Below are positions 1-6,803 of a DNA stretch of 28,154 nt, piece after piece. Origin of the DNA: a virus. Made by a program: the position numbers and the translations under genes. Positions within the stretch are counted from its first letter, which is position 1. The number at the start of each line of letters is the position of its first letter. Below the pieces are notes generated by a model, which saw only the letters and a program-made list of their open reading frames with translations, did no database searches and was not told where the DNA came from. The stretch lies in the IMG/VR virus record IMGVR_UViG_3300028384_000482, positions 1 to 28,154 of that record. One strand, 5' to 3'.

Positions 1-1295
1 GTTCCATACGCAGATTTTCCCGCTTCCTCTGGATCAACCCCTTCGTCCTCTGCGACCTCTGGGCCACCAAGAGGGAATAGGTTTGCCGCGATGAACACCT
101 CATCACCGCCAGTGATTGGCTCTAGCCCCAGACGCTCCCGCGCTTCGTTGCGGCTAATGATACCCTCGCGCACCGCAGCCACCACATTCTCATAGATACG
201 GCGGCGGCGTTCTGTCATGGCGGGGATTTGCTCAACGTCATATTCAACGCGGATTTCATCACCAAAGCTAGGGGCCAACCATTCGTTCAAGTCGCTTTCG
301 ACGCGCTTGGCTAATGGGATAATCGTTTCCTCGTACAGCGCAAGCCGCGCTTCTTGAACATTGGCGTAAGTTTGGCTGTCAGGAATGCCGATCAACTGCG
401 ATGGGATACCAAAGCAAAGCGCGATGTCTTTAGCCGCCATGTGCTTGTTCTGTAGGAAATCCATGTCCTTTGGCGACATGCCCATTTCTTTCCAGTCGAA
501 GTCGCCCTCAAGCAACATTGGCTTGCCCGCGTTCTTCTGACCTGTGAACTTGCGCTCCATATCGTCGCTGATCACTTGACGCTGTGTGTCGGTCAACATC
601 ACAGAGTTTCCGATCTCATCTTTGGGCTTAAAGATAATCGCACCAGATGGACGCGCACCATTCACCAAAAGGCCCACGTTGTGCTTGGCGATCATGTTGT
701 GCTGATCAAGATCAACCGCAGCCGCCATTAATGGCGATAGCCCTAAGTAATCATCCATCGGGTTCCACATTTTGAAATGCTTAACCTCAGATTGGCCTGA
801 TATTGGGTCGGCCTCATACTTCGCGACCGTTTGGTTGTTGATCTTGTACTTGTACGATTTCGGGATTGCGGTTTCGCTCGGCTCGATTTCAATGCGATCT
901 GGACGCAGCAAATACATTTCCGTGGGAACCTGATTAACCGCAGAAGCTAGGGCGTAGCTGTTACCCGATAACAATAGAAACGAATACAGGGCTTGGAAGT
1001 ATTCGACACCCGCTTGCATGGGGTTTGGTCGGTCCAACAATGTAATTAGTGGGTGCTGTTCTAGCTCCACATCGCCTTGATATACCTTGAAGGGTATAGA
1101 GGCCGCACCGTTGGCGATCTCGTTTACACAGCGATACACAATGGCGTTCTGTTGATAACCCTCGGTTGCGTAGTCCTTGAACGTGTCGCGGCGTTTATGT
1201 CCCATCATCGACCCGCCTTGAACGTAGACCTTTGGGGCTTCTTTCATTTCTAAACGCGGAAAGATCGCATTTCGTAAGTTATCTAAAACGCCCAT
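1..1295 (-). CDS. HK97-family phage portal protein (3' end outside window)
   Basis: The frame is open from the ATG at 1295 to the left edge, giving 431 codons, so the C-terminus is missing. The portal forms the dodecameric ring at the capsid vertex that binds terminase and passes DNA. The translation has the usual HK97-portal pattern: an early stretch with YRCVNEIANGAASIPFKVY, then HPLITLLDRPNP, a central FKMWNPMDDYLGLSPLMAA, and later KDIALCFGIPSQLIGIPDS followed by YANVQEARLALYEETIIPLA. The last visible part has the common segment ISRNEARERLGLEPI. It lies one base downstream of the TerL stop, the standard packaging order TerS-TerL-portal. The end is acidic (VAEDEGVDPEE). The family call is confident; the exact length is unknown. 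Confidence 0.95.
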   Translation of the reverse strand, partial: MGVLDNLRNAIFPRLEMKEAPKVYVQGGSMMGHKRRDTFKDYATEGYQQNAIVYRCVNEIANGAASIPFKVYQGDVELEQHPLITLLDRPNPMQAGVEYFQALYSFLLLSGNSYALASAVNQVPTEMYLLRPDRIEIEPSETAIPKSYKYKINNQTVAKYEADPISGQSEVKHFKMWNPMDDYLGLSPLMAAAVDLDQHNMIAKHNVGLLVNGARPSGAIIFKPKDEIGNSVMLTDTQRQVISDDMERKFTGQKNAGKPMLLEGDFDWKEMGMSPKDMDFLQNKHMAAKDIALCFGIPSQLIGIPDSQTYANVQEARLALYEETIIPLAKRVESDLNEWLAPSFGDEIRVEYDVEQIPAMTERRRRIYENVVAAVREGIISRNEARERLGLEPITGGDEVFIAANLFPLGGPEVAEDEGVDPEEAGKSAYG

Positions 1296-1296
1296 A

Positions 1297-2511
1297 TTAC
1301 GTTATTCTCCAAACTGCCTGTCCGCTTGATTGGGACAATTCTGTAATCGCCCAAACTAGAGCGTCAAGTCTATCTGGGGATACATTACCAGAACCGTTAT
1401 AAAAAATCATCTGTTCTTCCAGTTCTGGGAACCTACCCGCGTGAAATACTTGCTCCCGCTCATATAACGCCGCGATGGGCTCGGCCCTCAACATCTTTCC
1501 CCGTGTGGCCCGTACCGCTTTGTAAGCCACGCTTCTATCACTATCTAATATCAGCTTTTGCACCATATCGCCACCCTGATTGACCTCTGCCACGATCCTG
1601 TCGGCCTCATAGTGGTGGTATCTGGATATGGCCCTACTGATCCACTTGTCAGGCGACCCCCGCAGTGTTGCATCCTCTAGGACGTAATATTCTTGTTTGT
1701 TAGCCGCGCGACCCGCCACGACGATCCCAGTTTCGTCCGAGTTTTTCCCGCCAGTGACCGCAGGGTCAACCGCCACCACAACCCGCGCCAGTTCAGGCAC
1801 ATCCTCGGGCGCAACCCTGTGCATGTTGATCATGTCAGAGGACCACAAAGCCCCGTCAACTTCCTTGAGATAGTCCCCCTTCCAGACGTGATTGTAGCGC
1901 AGGGGGTCGGTTTGTTTCATCCTGCGGGCCAGTTTAACCATAGCATCTGGGCAGAACGGATTGTCATACCAGTTCACATGGACCAAGACACTATCGTCAT
2001 TATCCTTGAATATCTGTTCAACTGGGTCTGTGTCCTTAAACGGGTTCCAAGAAAACCAGATTTCCGAACCTTCTTTACGGATCGTCGGGTCTAGTAGTTC
2101 GAGTGAACGGCGGCTAAGACTTTGGGCTTCCTCACACCATGCGATGTCAAAACCCTCTAACGACTTCACACTTTCTGCGGTGTGGTCCTGCATCCCTTGG
2201 AAAATGATAATCCCATTCCCGACCTTGGACTTGATCTCTGTGCTTTGGATTTCAAAGAGGTGTTCATAACCAAGGCTTGTGATCTTGTCTGCCAGTAGTT
2301 GCTTTGCAGAGAACTTGAGAGACTTTTGAACCTCGCGGATACACACAACCCGTAGGTTGGGATCGCTAATCAATCGAACTATGATTGCCTCTGCCATGAA
2401 ATGAGACTTGCCAGAGGCGCGGCCTCCCTTGGCCCCACGATAGCGAACCTTTTGTTCTAGCAGGGGAACCGCCCACCGTGGCCTTTGTACGTCTAGCGCA
2501 GCATTATTCAT
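1297..2511 (-). CDS. Terminase large subunit (ATPase and nuclease)
   Basis: This is the DNA-packaging motor. It cuts concatemeric phage DNA and pumps it through the portal. From the ATG at 2511 the protein has 404 residues, normal for the family. The Walker A-like P-loop GGRASGKS is at residues 29-36. A Walker B-type segment FDIAWCEEAQS follows in the first half, with the catalytic Glu after the acidic pair. The RNase H-like nuclease half begins with VVVAVDPAVTGG, whose Asp is the first metal ligand. A TTG seven codons upstream is in frame, but the ATG gives the usual short overlap with the TerS stop (2504-2506), so I prefer it. The product is likely made by coupling to TerS translation. Confidence 0.95.
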   Translation of the reverse strand: MNNAALDVQRPRWAVPLLEQKVRYRGAKGGRASGKSHFMAEAIIVRLISDPNLRVVCIREVQKSLKFSAKQLLADKITSLGYEHLFEIQSTEIKSKVGNGIIIFQGMQDHTAESVKSLEGFDIAWCEEAQSLSRRSLELLDPTIRKEGSEIWFSWNPFKDTDPVEQIFKDNDDSVLVHVNWYDNPFCPDAMVKLARRMKQTDPLRYNHVWKGDYLKEVDGALWSSDMINMHRVAPEDVPELARVVVAVDPAVTGGKNSDETGIVVAGRAANKQEYYVLEDATLRGSPDKWISRAISRYHHYEADRIVAEVNQGGDMVQKLILDSDRSVAYKAVRATRGKMLRAEPIAALYEREQVFHAGRFPELEEQMIFYNGSGNVSPDRLDALVWAITELSQSSGQAVWRIT

Positions 2512-2977
2512 CTTCTGTGATGGTGCTATCAACTATGATCTGGCGAATGATGCTTGGACGCATTGTTCCATCCGATGATGTGTGATCAATCCTATCACCA
2601 TAGACTTTGGGGCGCAGCTTGGCGGCTTGCCACTTCCTTGTGTCTATCTGTAGACGTGCTTTGGTCACTTGATCAGGGACATATCGACCAGTCTCATCAC
2701 GTTCCCCGCCGCATTCGTCCGCAATTTTTTTCACCTCATCGAATATTAGATCGGCTTGTTCTTCACGCGCACGCGCGTACAAGTTCCTAAATTCCTCATA
2801 CTTCGCCAACCAACGAAAAATTGTTGTGCGCTTTGGCATTTCATCATCGGCACAAATATCCTTAATACTTTCACCATCAGAAATGCGTTCGCAAATTTCG
2901 TCAATCAGTTCCTCAGAGTAGAGTGTTGGTCTACCGACTTTGTTTTCCTTGGCTAGTTTTTCAAGTTCTTTGGACAT
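2504..2977 (-). CDS. Terminase small subunit, Sf6 gp1-like
   Basis: The 157-residue protein recognises the phage packaging site and loads TerL. Residues about 15-60 hold a GRPTLYSEELIDEIC start followed by a helix-turn-helix (ICADDEMPKRTTIFRWLAKY). This is typical of the Sf6-like small terminase family. The next part is helical and charged (FRNLYARAREEQADLIFDEV), as expected for the oligomerisation region, and a segment with KARLQIDTRKWQAAKLRPKVYG follows, which is a strong family signature. A good Shine-Dalgarno (AGGAG, 5 bases before ATG) supports the start. It lies directly upstream of TerL and downstream of a minus-strand promoter at 3001-3029. Confidence 0.92.
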   Translation of the reverse strand: MSKELEKLAKENKVGRPTLYSEELIDEICERISDGESIKDICADDEMPKRTTIFRWLAKYEEFRNLYARAREEQADLIFDEVKKIADECGGERDETGRYVPDQVTKARLQIDTRKWQAAKLRPKVYGDRIDHTSSDGTMRPSIIRQIIVDSTITEDE

Positions 2978-3000
2978 GATCGCTCCTACGATATGCCTAG

Positions 3001-3029
3001 AATATAAGGCTTTTTTACTAATTCGTAAA
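3001..3029 (-). promoter_or_regulatory. Candidate sigma70 promoter of the packaging genes, with overlapping inverted repeat
   Basis: On the minus strand TTTACG (3029-3024) and TATATT (3006-3001) are separated by exactly 17 bases, upstream of terS. An inverted repeat of 7-base arms, CTAATTC (3018-3024) and GAATTAG (3039-3045), overlaps the -35 box, so a repressor or activator could act here. No U-run follows the repeat on the minus strand, so I do not read it as a terminator. Confidence 0.55.
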
Positions 3030-3050
3030 CTGTGCAGAGAATTAGCTAAA

Positions 3051-3266
3051 TTACGGCCCCCTCATGATCGACATAACTTGATCAAGCGTCATGTCCTTAA
3101 CACTATTTGCGTAAACTATACCGCTGAGAATTTCCTTAGATGCCTCATCATGTGTCGCGCATAGATGAAAGATGATTGCATGGATTTCGTGCTTGGTCAG
3201 ACCCTCATCCAAAAGATCATAGACGGGTTTTAATTTATCCATGTCTATGTCGGGTTTTCTTATCAA
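3051..3266 (-). CDS. Small hypothetical protein (71 aa or less)
   Basis: I do not recognise this short acidic/helical protein (segments LKPVYDLLDEGLTKHEIHAI and VKDMTLDQVMSIMRG). The longest reading starts at a TTG (3266). An ATG at 3242 would give 63 residues and neither has a clean Shine-Dalgarno, although TAAGGA sits just before the TTG. It stands alone between a terminator-like hairpin directly upstream (3280-3304) and the terminase promoter directly downstream. Its expression may therefore depend on read-through of that hairpin. Coding is plausible because the frame shows normal amino-acid composition, but the function is unknown. Confidence 0.55.
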   Translation of the reverse strand: MIRKPDIDMDKLKPVYDLLDEGLTKHEIHAIIFHLCATHDEASKEILSGIVYANSVKDMTLDQVMSIMRGP

Positions 3267-3279
3267 ATCCTTACCCCAG

Positions 3280-3304
3280 AAAAAACGCCCCCACTATGGA
3301 GGGC
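3280..3304 (-). terminator. Rho-independent terminator or attenuator (minus strand)
   Basis: Read on the minus strand, GCCCUCC and GGGGGC form a six-pair stem with one G-U pair and a short loop, followed immediately by GUUUUUU. It lies downstream of the replication gene ending at 3369 and only about 14 bases before the start of the next small gene. That makes it either the end of the replication operon or an attenuator for the small gene. Confidence 0.7.
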
Positions 3305-3311
3305 CAGTTAT

Positions 3312-3365
3312 TGTCGGGCCGAGGCAAAATTACACGAACAGAGAGCAGTGTGTTAAAGCCCGACA
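3312..3365. repeat. 8-bp inverted repeat TGTCGGGC/GCCCGACA in the 3267-3368 leader
   Basis: Perfect arms at 3312-3319 and 3358-3365 are separated by 38 bases. The right arm starts three bases after the stop of the minus-strand gene at 3369. Together with the terminator hairpin at 3280-3304 it makes the whole 100-base gap foldable. Role unknown. Confidence 0.5.
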
Positions 3366-3368
3366 GGA

Positions 3369-3857
3369 TTAGTTTATCCCACTGTGCAAATAACGCAAAT
3401 ACTTTTCGTATGGGGCCAGATCGTTGTGCGTGATGATGCCAGTGTTCAGGACATGCTGACGACCTGATCCAGTGATCCACCATTCCCCAACTGGATCGCC
3501 GTTCTTAATCTTACGGGCCATGATGTGGCTTTCGTCAAAATCCTTGGGTCGGTGTTCGATCTGTAAATGATCCTCAACCATTGCCGAACGGTTTTCTTTC
3601 ACACCCTTTACGAACATAGAGATTGAGGGCCAACGGCGGGATGCTTGGTTCTTGCGAACGAACTCTGCGGATTTTTCTAGGATGTATTTTAGACCACCTT
3701 CGTTTGTGCCTGTCGGGATTTCGCTATTGATGTCCTCTACCATCAACACCATTTCCTCGCGGATTGCGTTATCATCCATGTGTGCGGGTGGCTCGTATCT
3801 CTTGAGTGTATCGAATAGCCAACCCGAGATAATGCGTTTGCGTTCGTCATAGTTCAT
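3369..3857 (-). CDS. Hypothetical protein coupled to the replication initiator; possible helicase-loader position
   Basis: The protein has 162 residues, is charged and soluble, and starts at an ATG overlapping the stop of the upstream initiator gene (ATGA), so the two are translationally coupled. It opens with MNYDERKRIISGWLFDTLKRY and has conserved-looking segments such as RRWPSISMFVKGVKENR and GEWWITGSGRQ. I see no P-loop, zinc ligands or membrane segment. The position immediately after an O-like initiator is where lambda P-type helicase loaders often lie, but the sequence alone does not show that function. The call rests on context only. Confidence 0.7.
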   Translation of the reverse strand: MNYDERKRIISGWLFDTLKRYEPPAHMDDNAIREEMVLMVEDINSEIPTGTNEGGLKYILEKSAEFVRKNQASRRWPSISMFVKGVKENRSAMVEDHLQIEHRPKDFDESHIMARKIKNGDPVGEWWITGSGRQHVLNTGIITHNDLAPYEKYLRYLHSGIN

Positions 3858-4525
3858 TGCTTTGTGATCCCTTTGGTATTTACGTTGAACAGGCTGTTCA
3901 AGTAATCGGTTGTGGTTCGTCTGGTATCTTGTTCTAGTTCATCATCCCAACGCTCTTGATTTAACCATGTCGCAGGGTATGGAAGGAACTGTTTATCTTT
4001 GCCCTCTGAGAATTTGGCGAAATCTCGCGCAGCCGCCAATATCTTTTCGGGATCGTTTTTCTTTATCGCTTTTTCCCAAGCCTTTTCCGCTGCACCCCGT
4101 GCTTTCTTCTTTGGGTAGACTTCATAGAAATCAGAGAACAAATCCTTTTTAGTATTTTTTTGGTTATTACTTCCAAGGTTATTATTTCCAAGGTTATGGG
4201 GGTCGCAATTCGCAACAGGGGGGTGTCGCAATTTGCGATGGGGGGGTGTCGCATTTTCAAACATCAATTTAAAATCATTGCTCGTTTGTGATCCATTTTC
4301 ACGGTTGCGTGTTTCCCGTGCAATCAATCCCATTTCCTCTAATAGATTGAGGTGCCGAATAACTGTGGCGCGGTCCATCTCGCATTCATCTGCCAAGGTT
4401 CTAACGCTCGGACAACATAATCCAGTTTCGCTATTGTGATGATCAGACAGCCAATACAGAACAATCTTGGTTGCGGGCTTTAGACCCTGTTGGCGCATTG
4501 CTAGTGCGGTCATGTAATGGGACAC
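3854..4525 (-). CDS. Replication initiator-like protein with N-terminal winged helix (lambda O-like architecture)
   Basis: The 223-residue protein has an N-terminal winged helix at about residues 15-75 (TKIVLYWLSDHH, PSVRTLADECEMDRATVIRHL, LEEMGLIARE), typical of the HTH_36 type used in phage replication and plasmid Rep proteins. A low-complexity linker rich in Asn, Pro and His follows. The C-terminal domain, from about residue 128, begins LFSDFYEVYPKKKARGAAEK and is a common partner of such HTH domains in phage replication proteins. The start is a GTG at 4525 with AAGGAG seven bases upstream, better than the ATG four codons later. The linker is encoded by tandem repeats at 4162-4256 that may be the replication origin. 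The gene reads away from the control region at 4526-4889. Confidence 0.85.
   Translation of the reverse strand: MSHYMTALAMRQQGLKPATKIVLYWLSDHHNSETGLCCPSVRTLADECEMDRATVIRHLNLLEEMGLIARETRNRENGSQTSNDFKLMFENATPPHRKLRHPPVANCDPHNLGNNNLGSNNQKNTKKDLFSDFYEVYPKKKARGAAEKAWEKAIKKNDPEKILAAARDFAKFSEGKDKQFLPYPATWLNQERWDDELEQDTRRTTTDYLNSLFNVNTKGITKQ
4162..4256. repeat. Tandem iteron-like repeats inside the initiator gene; candidate replication origin
   Basis: Two 15-base units GGTTATTAYTTCCAA (4162-4176 and 4177-4191) plus a partial GGTTAT (4192-4197) are followed by three units of about 20 bases at 4198, 4218 and 4240. Each of these begins with a run of five to seven G and contains TCGCA. The middle one contains a near-perfect palindrome, TCGCAA-T-TTGCGA. 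The repeats encode the flexible linker of the initiator. In lambda-type phages the origin iterons lie in this same place in gene O. Confidence 0.6.
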
Positions 4526-4551
4526 TCGTTCACTCCTTTGTCCATTCTACA

Positions 4552-4614
4552 TGTTGTGTCCATATTGTCTCAGGATGTTCCATTACGTTCCATCCTGCCT
4601 TGTCAGACACAACA
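4552..4614. repeat. Nested inverted repeats upstream of the replication initiator
   Basis: The outer arms are TGTTGTGTC (4552-4560) and GACACAACA (4606-4614). The inner arms are AGGATG (4572-4577) and CATCCT (4591-4596), and the two sets are concentric. This could be a pair of operators for a dimeric repressor or a cruciform/RNA structure. The arms lie about 30 bases before the initiator start, inside its untranslated leader. Confidence 0.55.
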
Positions 4615-4723
4615 TCTTGTGTTAGGGAGGCTTTGAAACCTCCTGTGGGATGCCCCCTGCTAACCTTCCTCAAGCCTTGGGCGTTTTGCGTAGTCCTTCA
4701 GTTTGTGTTTCTTTTGGTATCTT

Positions 4724-4757
4724 AAAGGGTCGGCTTTGTGTCGGCCCTTTTTGGTTC
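4724..4757 (+). terminator. Rho-independent terminator (plus strand)
   Basis: AAAGGGTCG (4724-4732) pairs with CGGCCCTTT (4742-4750) as a nine-pair stem with one G-U pair and a nine-base loop, followed by a U-rich tail. The opposite strand has no U-run, so the signal is for rightward transcripts. No gene lies just upstream on this strand, so it may end a short non-coding RNA or shield the early promoter from read-through. Confidence 0.7.
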
Positions 4758-4827
4758 TTACAATATTTCACACAGATATGCAAACAGATAATTAATTTAT
4801 TCATTTCTGAATAACCGAAAAAAATAT

Positions 4828-4855
4828 TTGACATATGTGAGACAATGTTTATTTA
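4828..4855 (+). promoter_or_regulatory. Sigma70-type early promoter
   Basis: TTGACA at 4828-4833 and TATTTA at 4850-4855 are 16 bases apart and sit in an AT-rich tract. The first rightward gene starts 34 bases further on behind AGGAG. The -35 box is followed by TATGTGA, similar to TATGTAATCA after the -35 box at 8045. This probably drives the recombination/replication operon that follows. Confidence 0.75.
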
Positions 4856-4889
4856 GGTTGATACCAAAAGAAAACACAGGAGAACCACC

Positions 4890-5114
4890 ATGCAGGACAT
4901 GCCGCCCGCATCATTTGTAGTCAATCAAGTATCAATTGCTATCAGCAATTACATGACCGAACTGGCACACCATGCAGAGATGGGATTGATCACGCATCAA
5001 GAATATCTGCAAAAACAATTCCCAGAAGGCGCACACACGCTTGTAGAGAGAGCCGCAGCAAATGCGGTTGATATATGGAACCAAAATCAAAGTGAGGAAG
5101 TAAAAAATGGTTAA
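4890..5114 (+). CDS. Small hypothetical early protein (74 aa)
   Basis: This is the first gene after the early promoter, with AGGAG eight bases before the ATG. The product is an acidic, mostly helical soluble protein with no known motif visible to me. It begins MQDMPPASFVVNQVSIAI and ends in a polar NQNQSEEVKNG tail. It overlaps the next gene by eight bases, so both belong to one operon. First early genes in phages often encode host-takeover or anti-defence factors, but nothing in the sequence shows that here. Confidence 0.75.
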   Translation: MQDMPPASFVVNQVSIAISNYMTELAHHAEMGLITHQEYLQKQFPEGAHTLVERAAANAVDIWNQNQSEEVKNG

Positions 5115-5331
5115 GATAGAAAAGAATGTCCCGATGCCAGAAACCAAAGGGAAGGGGCGAAACCCAATCTGGCAGAACCTTGCCTTGCAAATGGAAATTG
5201 GCGATAGCGTTTTACTCAAGGCATCGCAAGCAATGTCATTCAGGAAGGGCGCGGAGGCTGTAGGTCGAAAGATCAAACAAACCACACAGGGATGTCCACA
5301 GGGTAAGGCCCGCGTCTGGAGGGTTGAGTAA
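5107..5331 (+). CDS. Small hypothetical basic protein (74 aa)
   Basis: The start overlaps the preceding gene, and GAGGAAG lies seven bases upstream of the ATG. The sequence has a short beta/alpha pattern with ALQMEIGDSVLL, a helical AEAVGRKIKQTTQG and a terminal KARVWRVE. Small phage proteins of this pattern occur near recombination genes, but I cannot name a family with confidence. The high Lys/Arg content suggests nucleic-acid binding (inference). Its stop overlaps the ATG of the annealing-protein gene by one base. Confidence 0.75.
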   Translation: MVKIEKNVPMPETKGKGRNPIWQNLALQMEIGDSVLLKASQAMSFRKGAEAVGRKIKQTTQGCPQGKARVWRVE

Positions 5332-5854
5332 TGACTAACGTATTCGCCAAGCTATACCCTGTGAACGTGAACGAACACACAGAGAAAAAGGGCCGCTTCA
5401 CTTATCTATCTTGGTCCCACGCATGGACAGAGGTATGCAAGCATTTCCCAAATTCTGCCAGTTATCACTTTCACGATGATCTGGTGTATCCAGACGGAAC
5501 CCGTGAGGTTCGTTGCACAGTGACGATTGAGGGCATGTCACATATGATGTGGTTGCCTGTCATGGATAATAGCAACCGCGCGATCAAGAACCCAGATGCT
5601 CGGGCTATCAGCGACACCCGCATGAGATGCTTTGTGAAGGCCATAGCGATGCATGGGCTAGGGTTATATATCTATCGCGGGGCAGGCATCCTTGGCTTGA
5701 TTTTTACACCACCAATAGCGATGCCCAAAAGTTCGCGGACGTAGAGCATAAGTTCAATAAGTTTATGAACCGCGTAGAGGATCAACTTAGCGCACACCTG
5801 ACTGCACAGCTTTGGGAAGCGCACGACACAGCCAAGAAAGGTTTAATGGCATGA
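5331..5854 (+). CDS. Single-strand annealing protein, DUF1071/Sak3-like, split by a -1 frameshift
   Basis: The N-terminal frame (5331 to a stop at 5744) matches the DUF1071 family of phage annealing proteins: KGRFTYLSWSHAWTEVCKHF, then MWLPVMDNSNRAI, then RCFVKAIAMHGLGLYIYRG. After that motif the frame drifts into GAGILGLIFTPPIAMPK and stops. The -1 frame carries what looks like the proper C-terminus (FADVEHKFNKFMNRVEDQL ... AHDTAKKGLMA) up to 5854, where it couples to SSB by an ATGA overlap. The change must lie between about 5682 and 5705. A run of five T at 5701-5705 and four G near 5679 are the obvious slip points. It may be a real mutation, programmed -1 frameshifting, or a sequence error. 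The intact product would be about 174 residues and would help recombination or replication by pairing single strands. Confidence 0.75.
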
Positions 5855-6207
5855 TCACTATTCAGGTAATCGGAAAGCTGTATCAGGACAGCGTAATAAA
5901 AGAGGGATCGAACGGGCAGTACCTACAATTCAGTGTGGGTGTGCGTGATGATCGCGGTGATGATGGGCGGATGATGTATTTCGATGTGAACACAAACCAG
6001 ATGGGATTAGCGGATATTCTCAAGACTAACAAACAGGTCGCCGTTGCGGGTGAATTGAAGTCTCGTGAATACAACGGAAAAATTTATTTTTCTATTCGTG
6101 GCCCCAAGATCAAACTGTTAGGCGGCAATGAGGGGGCCACCACACCGCCACAGGGCGAACCACCGCGCGATCCAAGGAATGACATGGACGACGAAATCCC
6201 TTTTTAG
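5851..6207 (+). CDS. ssb: Single-stranded DNA-binding protein
   Basis: The 118-residue protein has an OB-fold pattern (MITIQVIGKLYQDSVIKEG, QYLQFSVGVRDD, VAVAGELKSREYNGKIYFSI) and a Pro-rich linker. It ends in the acidic tip DMDDEIPF, the form that recruits partner replication proteins in bacterial SSBs. A longer frame starts at 5812, but the ATG at 5851 overlaps the preceding stop as ATGA and begins exactly at the conserved OB-fold strand, so I use it. It works with the annealing protein encoded just upstream. A hairpin follows the stop at 6218-6236. Confidence 0.9.
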   Translation: MITIQVIGKLYQDSVIKEGSNGQYLQFSVGVRDDRGDDGRMMYFDVNTNQMGLADILKTNKQVAVAGELKSREYNGKIYFSIRGPKIKLLGGNEGATTPPQGEPPRDPRNDMDDEIPF

Positions 6208-6217
6208 GAACAGAAGG

Positions 6218-6236
6218 CGGTCAGATGAACTGACCG
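6218..6236 (+). other. Intercistronic hairpin after ssb
   Basis: CGGTCAG (6218-6224) and CTGACCG (6230-6236) form a perfect seven-pair stem with loop ATGAA. No U-run follows, so it is not a standard terminator. It lies between the ssb stop and the next Shine-Dalgarno. Confidence 0.5.
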
Positions 6237-6304
6237 TTCGGCACCCGCAGGGGGACGGGCCTGTAAATCCCCCACATAACCAACGTACCAAAAGGACAAA
6301 TGCA

Positions 6305-6766
6305 ATGTTTAAGAAAATCGAAAGTTCAATTCACAACGCACGATCAATCACAGCGGGCGAAAACTATGTGAAAATGTATAACAAACAGGAGGGATCAAAG
6401 GGGCGAACCGCATTGGCTGTTGTTGTATCTCAGGAACTCTGCGCACTAGCCAAGATGAAACTCGGAATGCGTTTCAGCATTCATTTGGTTGAGGATGATC
6501 AAAAGCGAAAGTGGCTATTGGTTGAGGCTGATCCAGATGGGTCCGCACTATCATCCCTAAACGCGGGAAAGAAAGCCCCGCCCCGCGATAAATACCAACG
6601 CGCAAAAATCCAAGTTCGCGCTTTGGCTTGGATGGAGCGTCACCTTGTAGAAAAGGGAAAAGATGCTCGTTCATTCCGCAATGACAGCGCAAAAGTTTCG
6701 GAAGGATGCTTGGCATTCCCTCTTGAGGTGGAAAAACAAGCGTCATGGTTTCAAGGCCGTGGCTAA
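6305..6766 (+). CDS. Hypothetical early protein (153 aa)
   Basis: The ATG at 6305 is preceded by AAGGA at good spacing; the frame is open further upstream but without a ribosome site. The protein is basic and soluble. The N-terminal half looks beta-rich (FKKIESSIHNARSITAG, RTALAVVVSQELCALAKMKL, RFSIHLVEDDQKRKWLLVEA), and a Lys/Arg-rich linker (NAGKKAPPRDKYQRAKIQV) leads to a short C-terminal region. I recognise no family. Its place between SSB and a NinB/DUF1367-like gene suggests a part in replication or recombination. It overlaps another frame for its last 100 bases, which is why the start of the next gene is uncertain. Confidence 0.75.
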   Translation: MFKKIESSIHNARSITAGENYVKMYNKQEGSKGRTALAVVVSQELCALAKMKLGMRFSIHLVEDDQKRKWLLVEADPDGSALSSLNAGKKAPPRDKYQRAKIQVRALAWMERHLVEKGKDARSFRNDSAKVSEGCLAFPLEVEKQASWFQGRG

Positions 6767-6803
6767 ACCACCCATCCAAGTGAACAAGGTTGGGGGGCAG
6801 TTG

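Larger units (their letters stand above)
4526..4889. other. Divergent non-coding control region
   Basis: No convincing gene lies here; an 84-codon plus-strand frame has no support. The region separates leftward replication/packaging genes from the rightward early genes. It contains a set of inverted repeats at 4552-4614, a short GGAGG/CCTCC hairpin at 4626-4643, a plus-strand terminator at 4724-4757, an AT-rich stretch from about 4770, and a good plus-strand promoter at 4828-4855. I did not find a convincing leftward promoter. Confidence 0.75.

Noticed and set aside
1693-2094. Plus-strand frames of 133 and 102 codons opposite terL
   Set aside because: Antisense shadows of a clear terminase gene.
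4471-4725. 84-codon plus-strand frame in the control region
   Set aside because: No Shine-Dalgarno, unusual Cys-rich composition and overlap with the initiator start; inverted repeats explain the sequence better.
4526-4889. tRNA gene search in the non-coding region
   Set aside because: I found no cloverleaf with a T-loop GTTCRA-type motif and matching acceptor stem.
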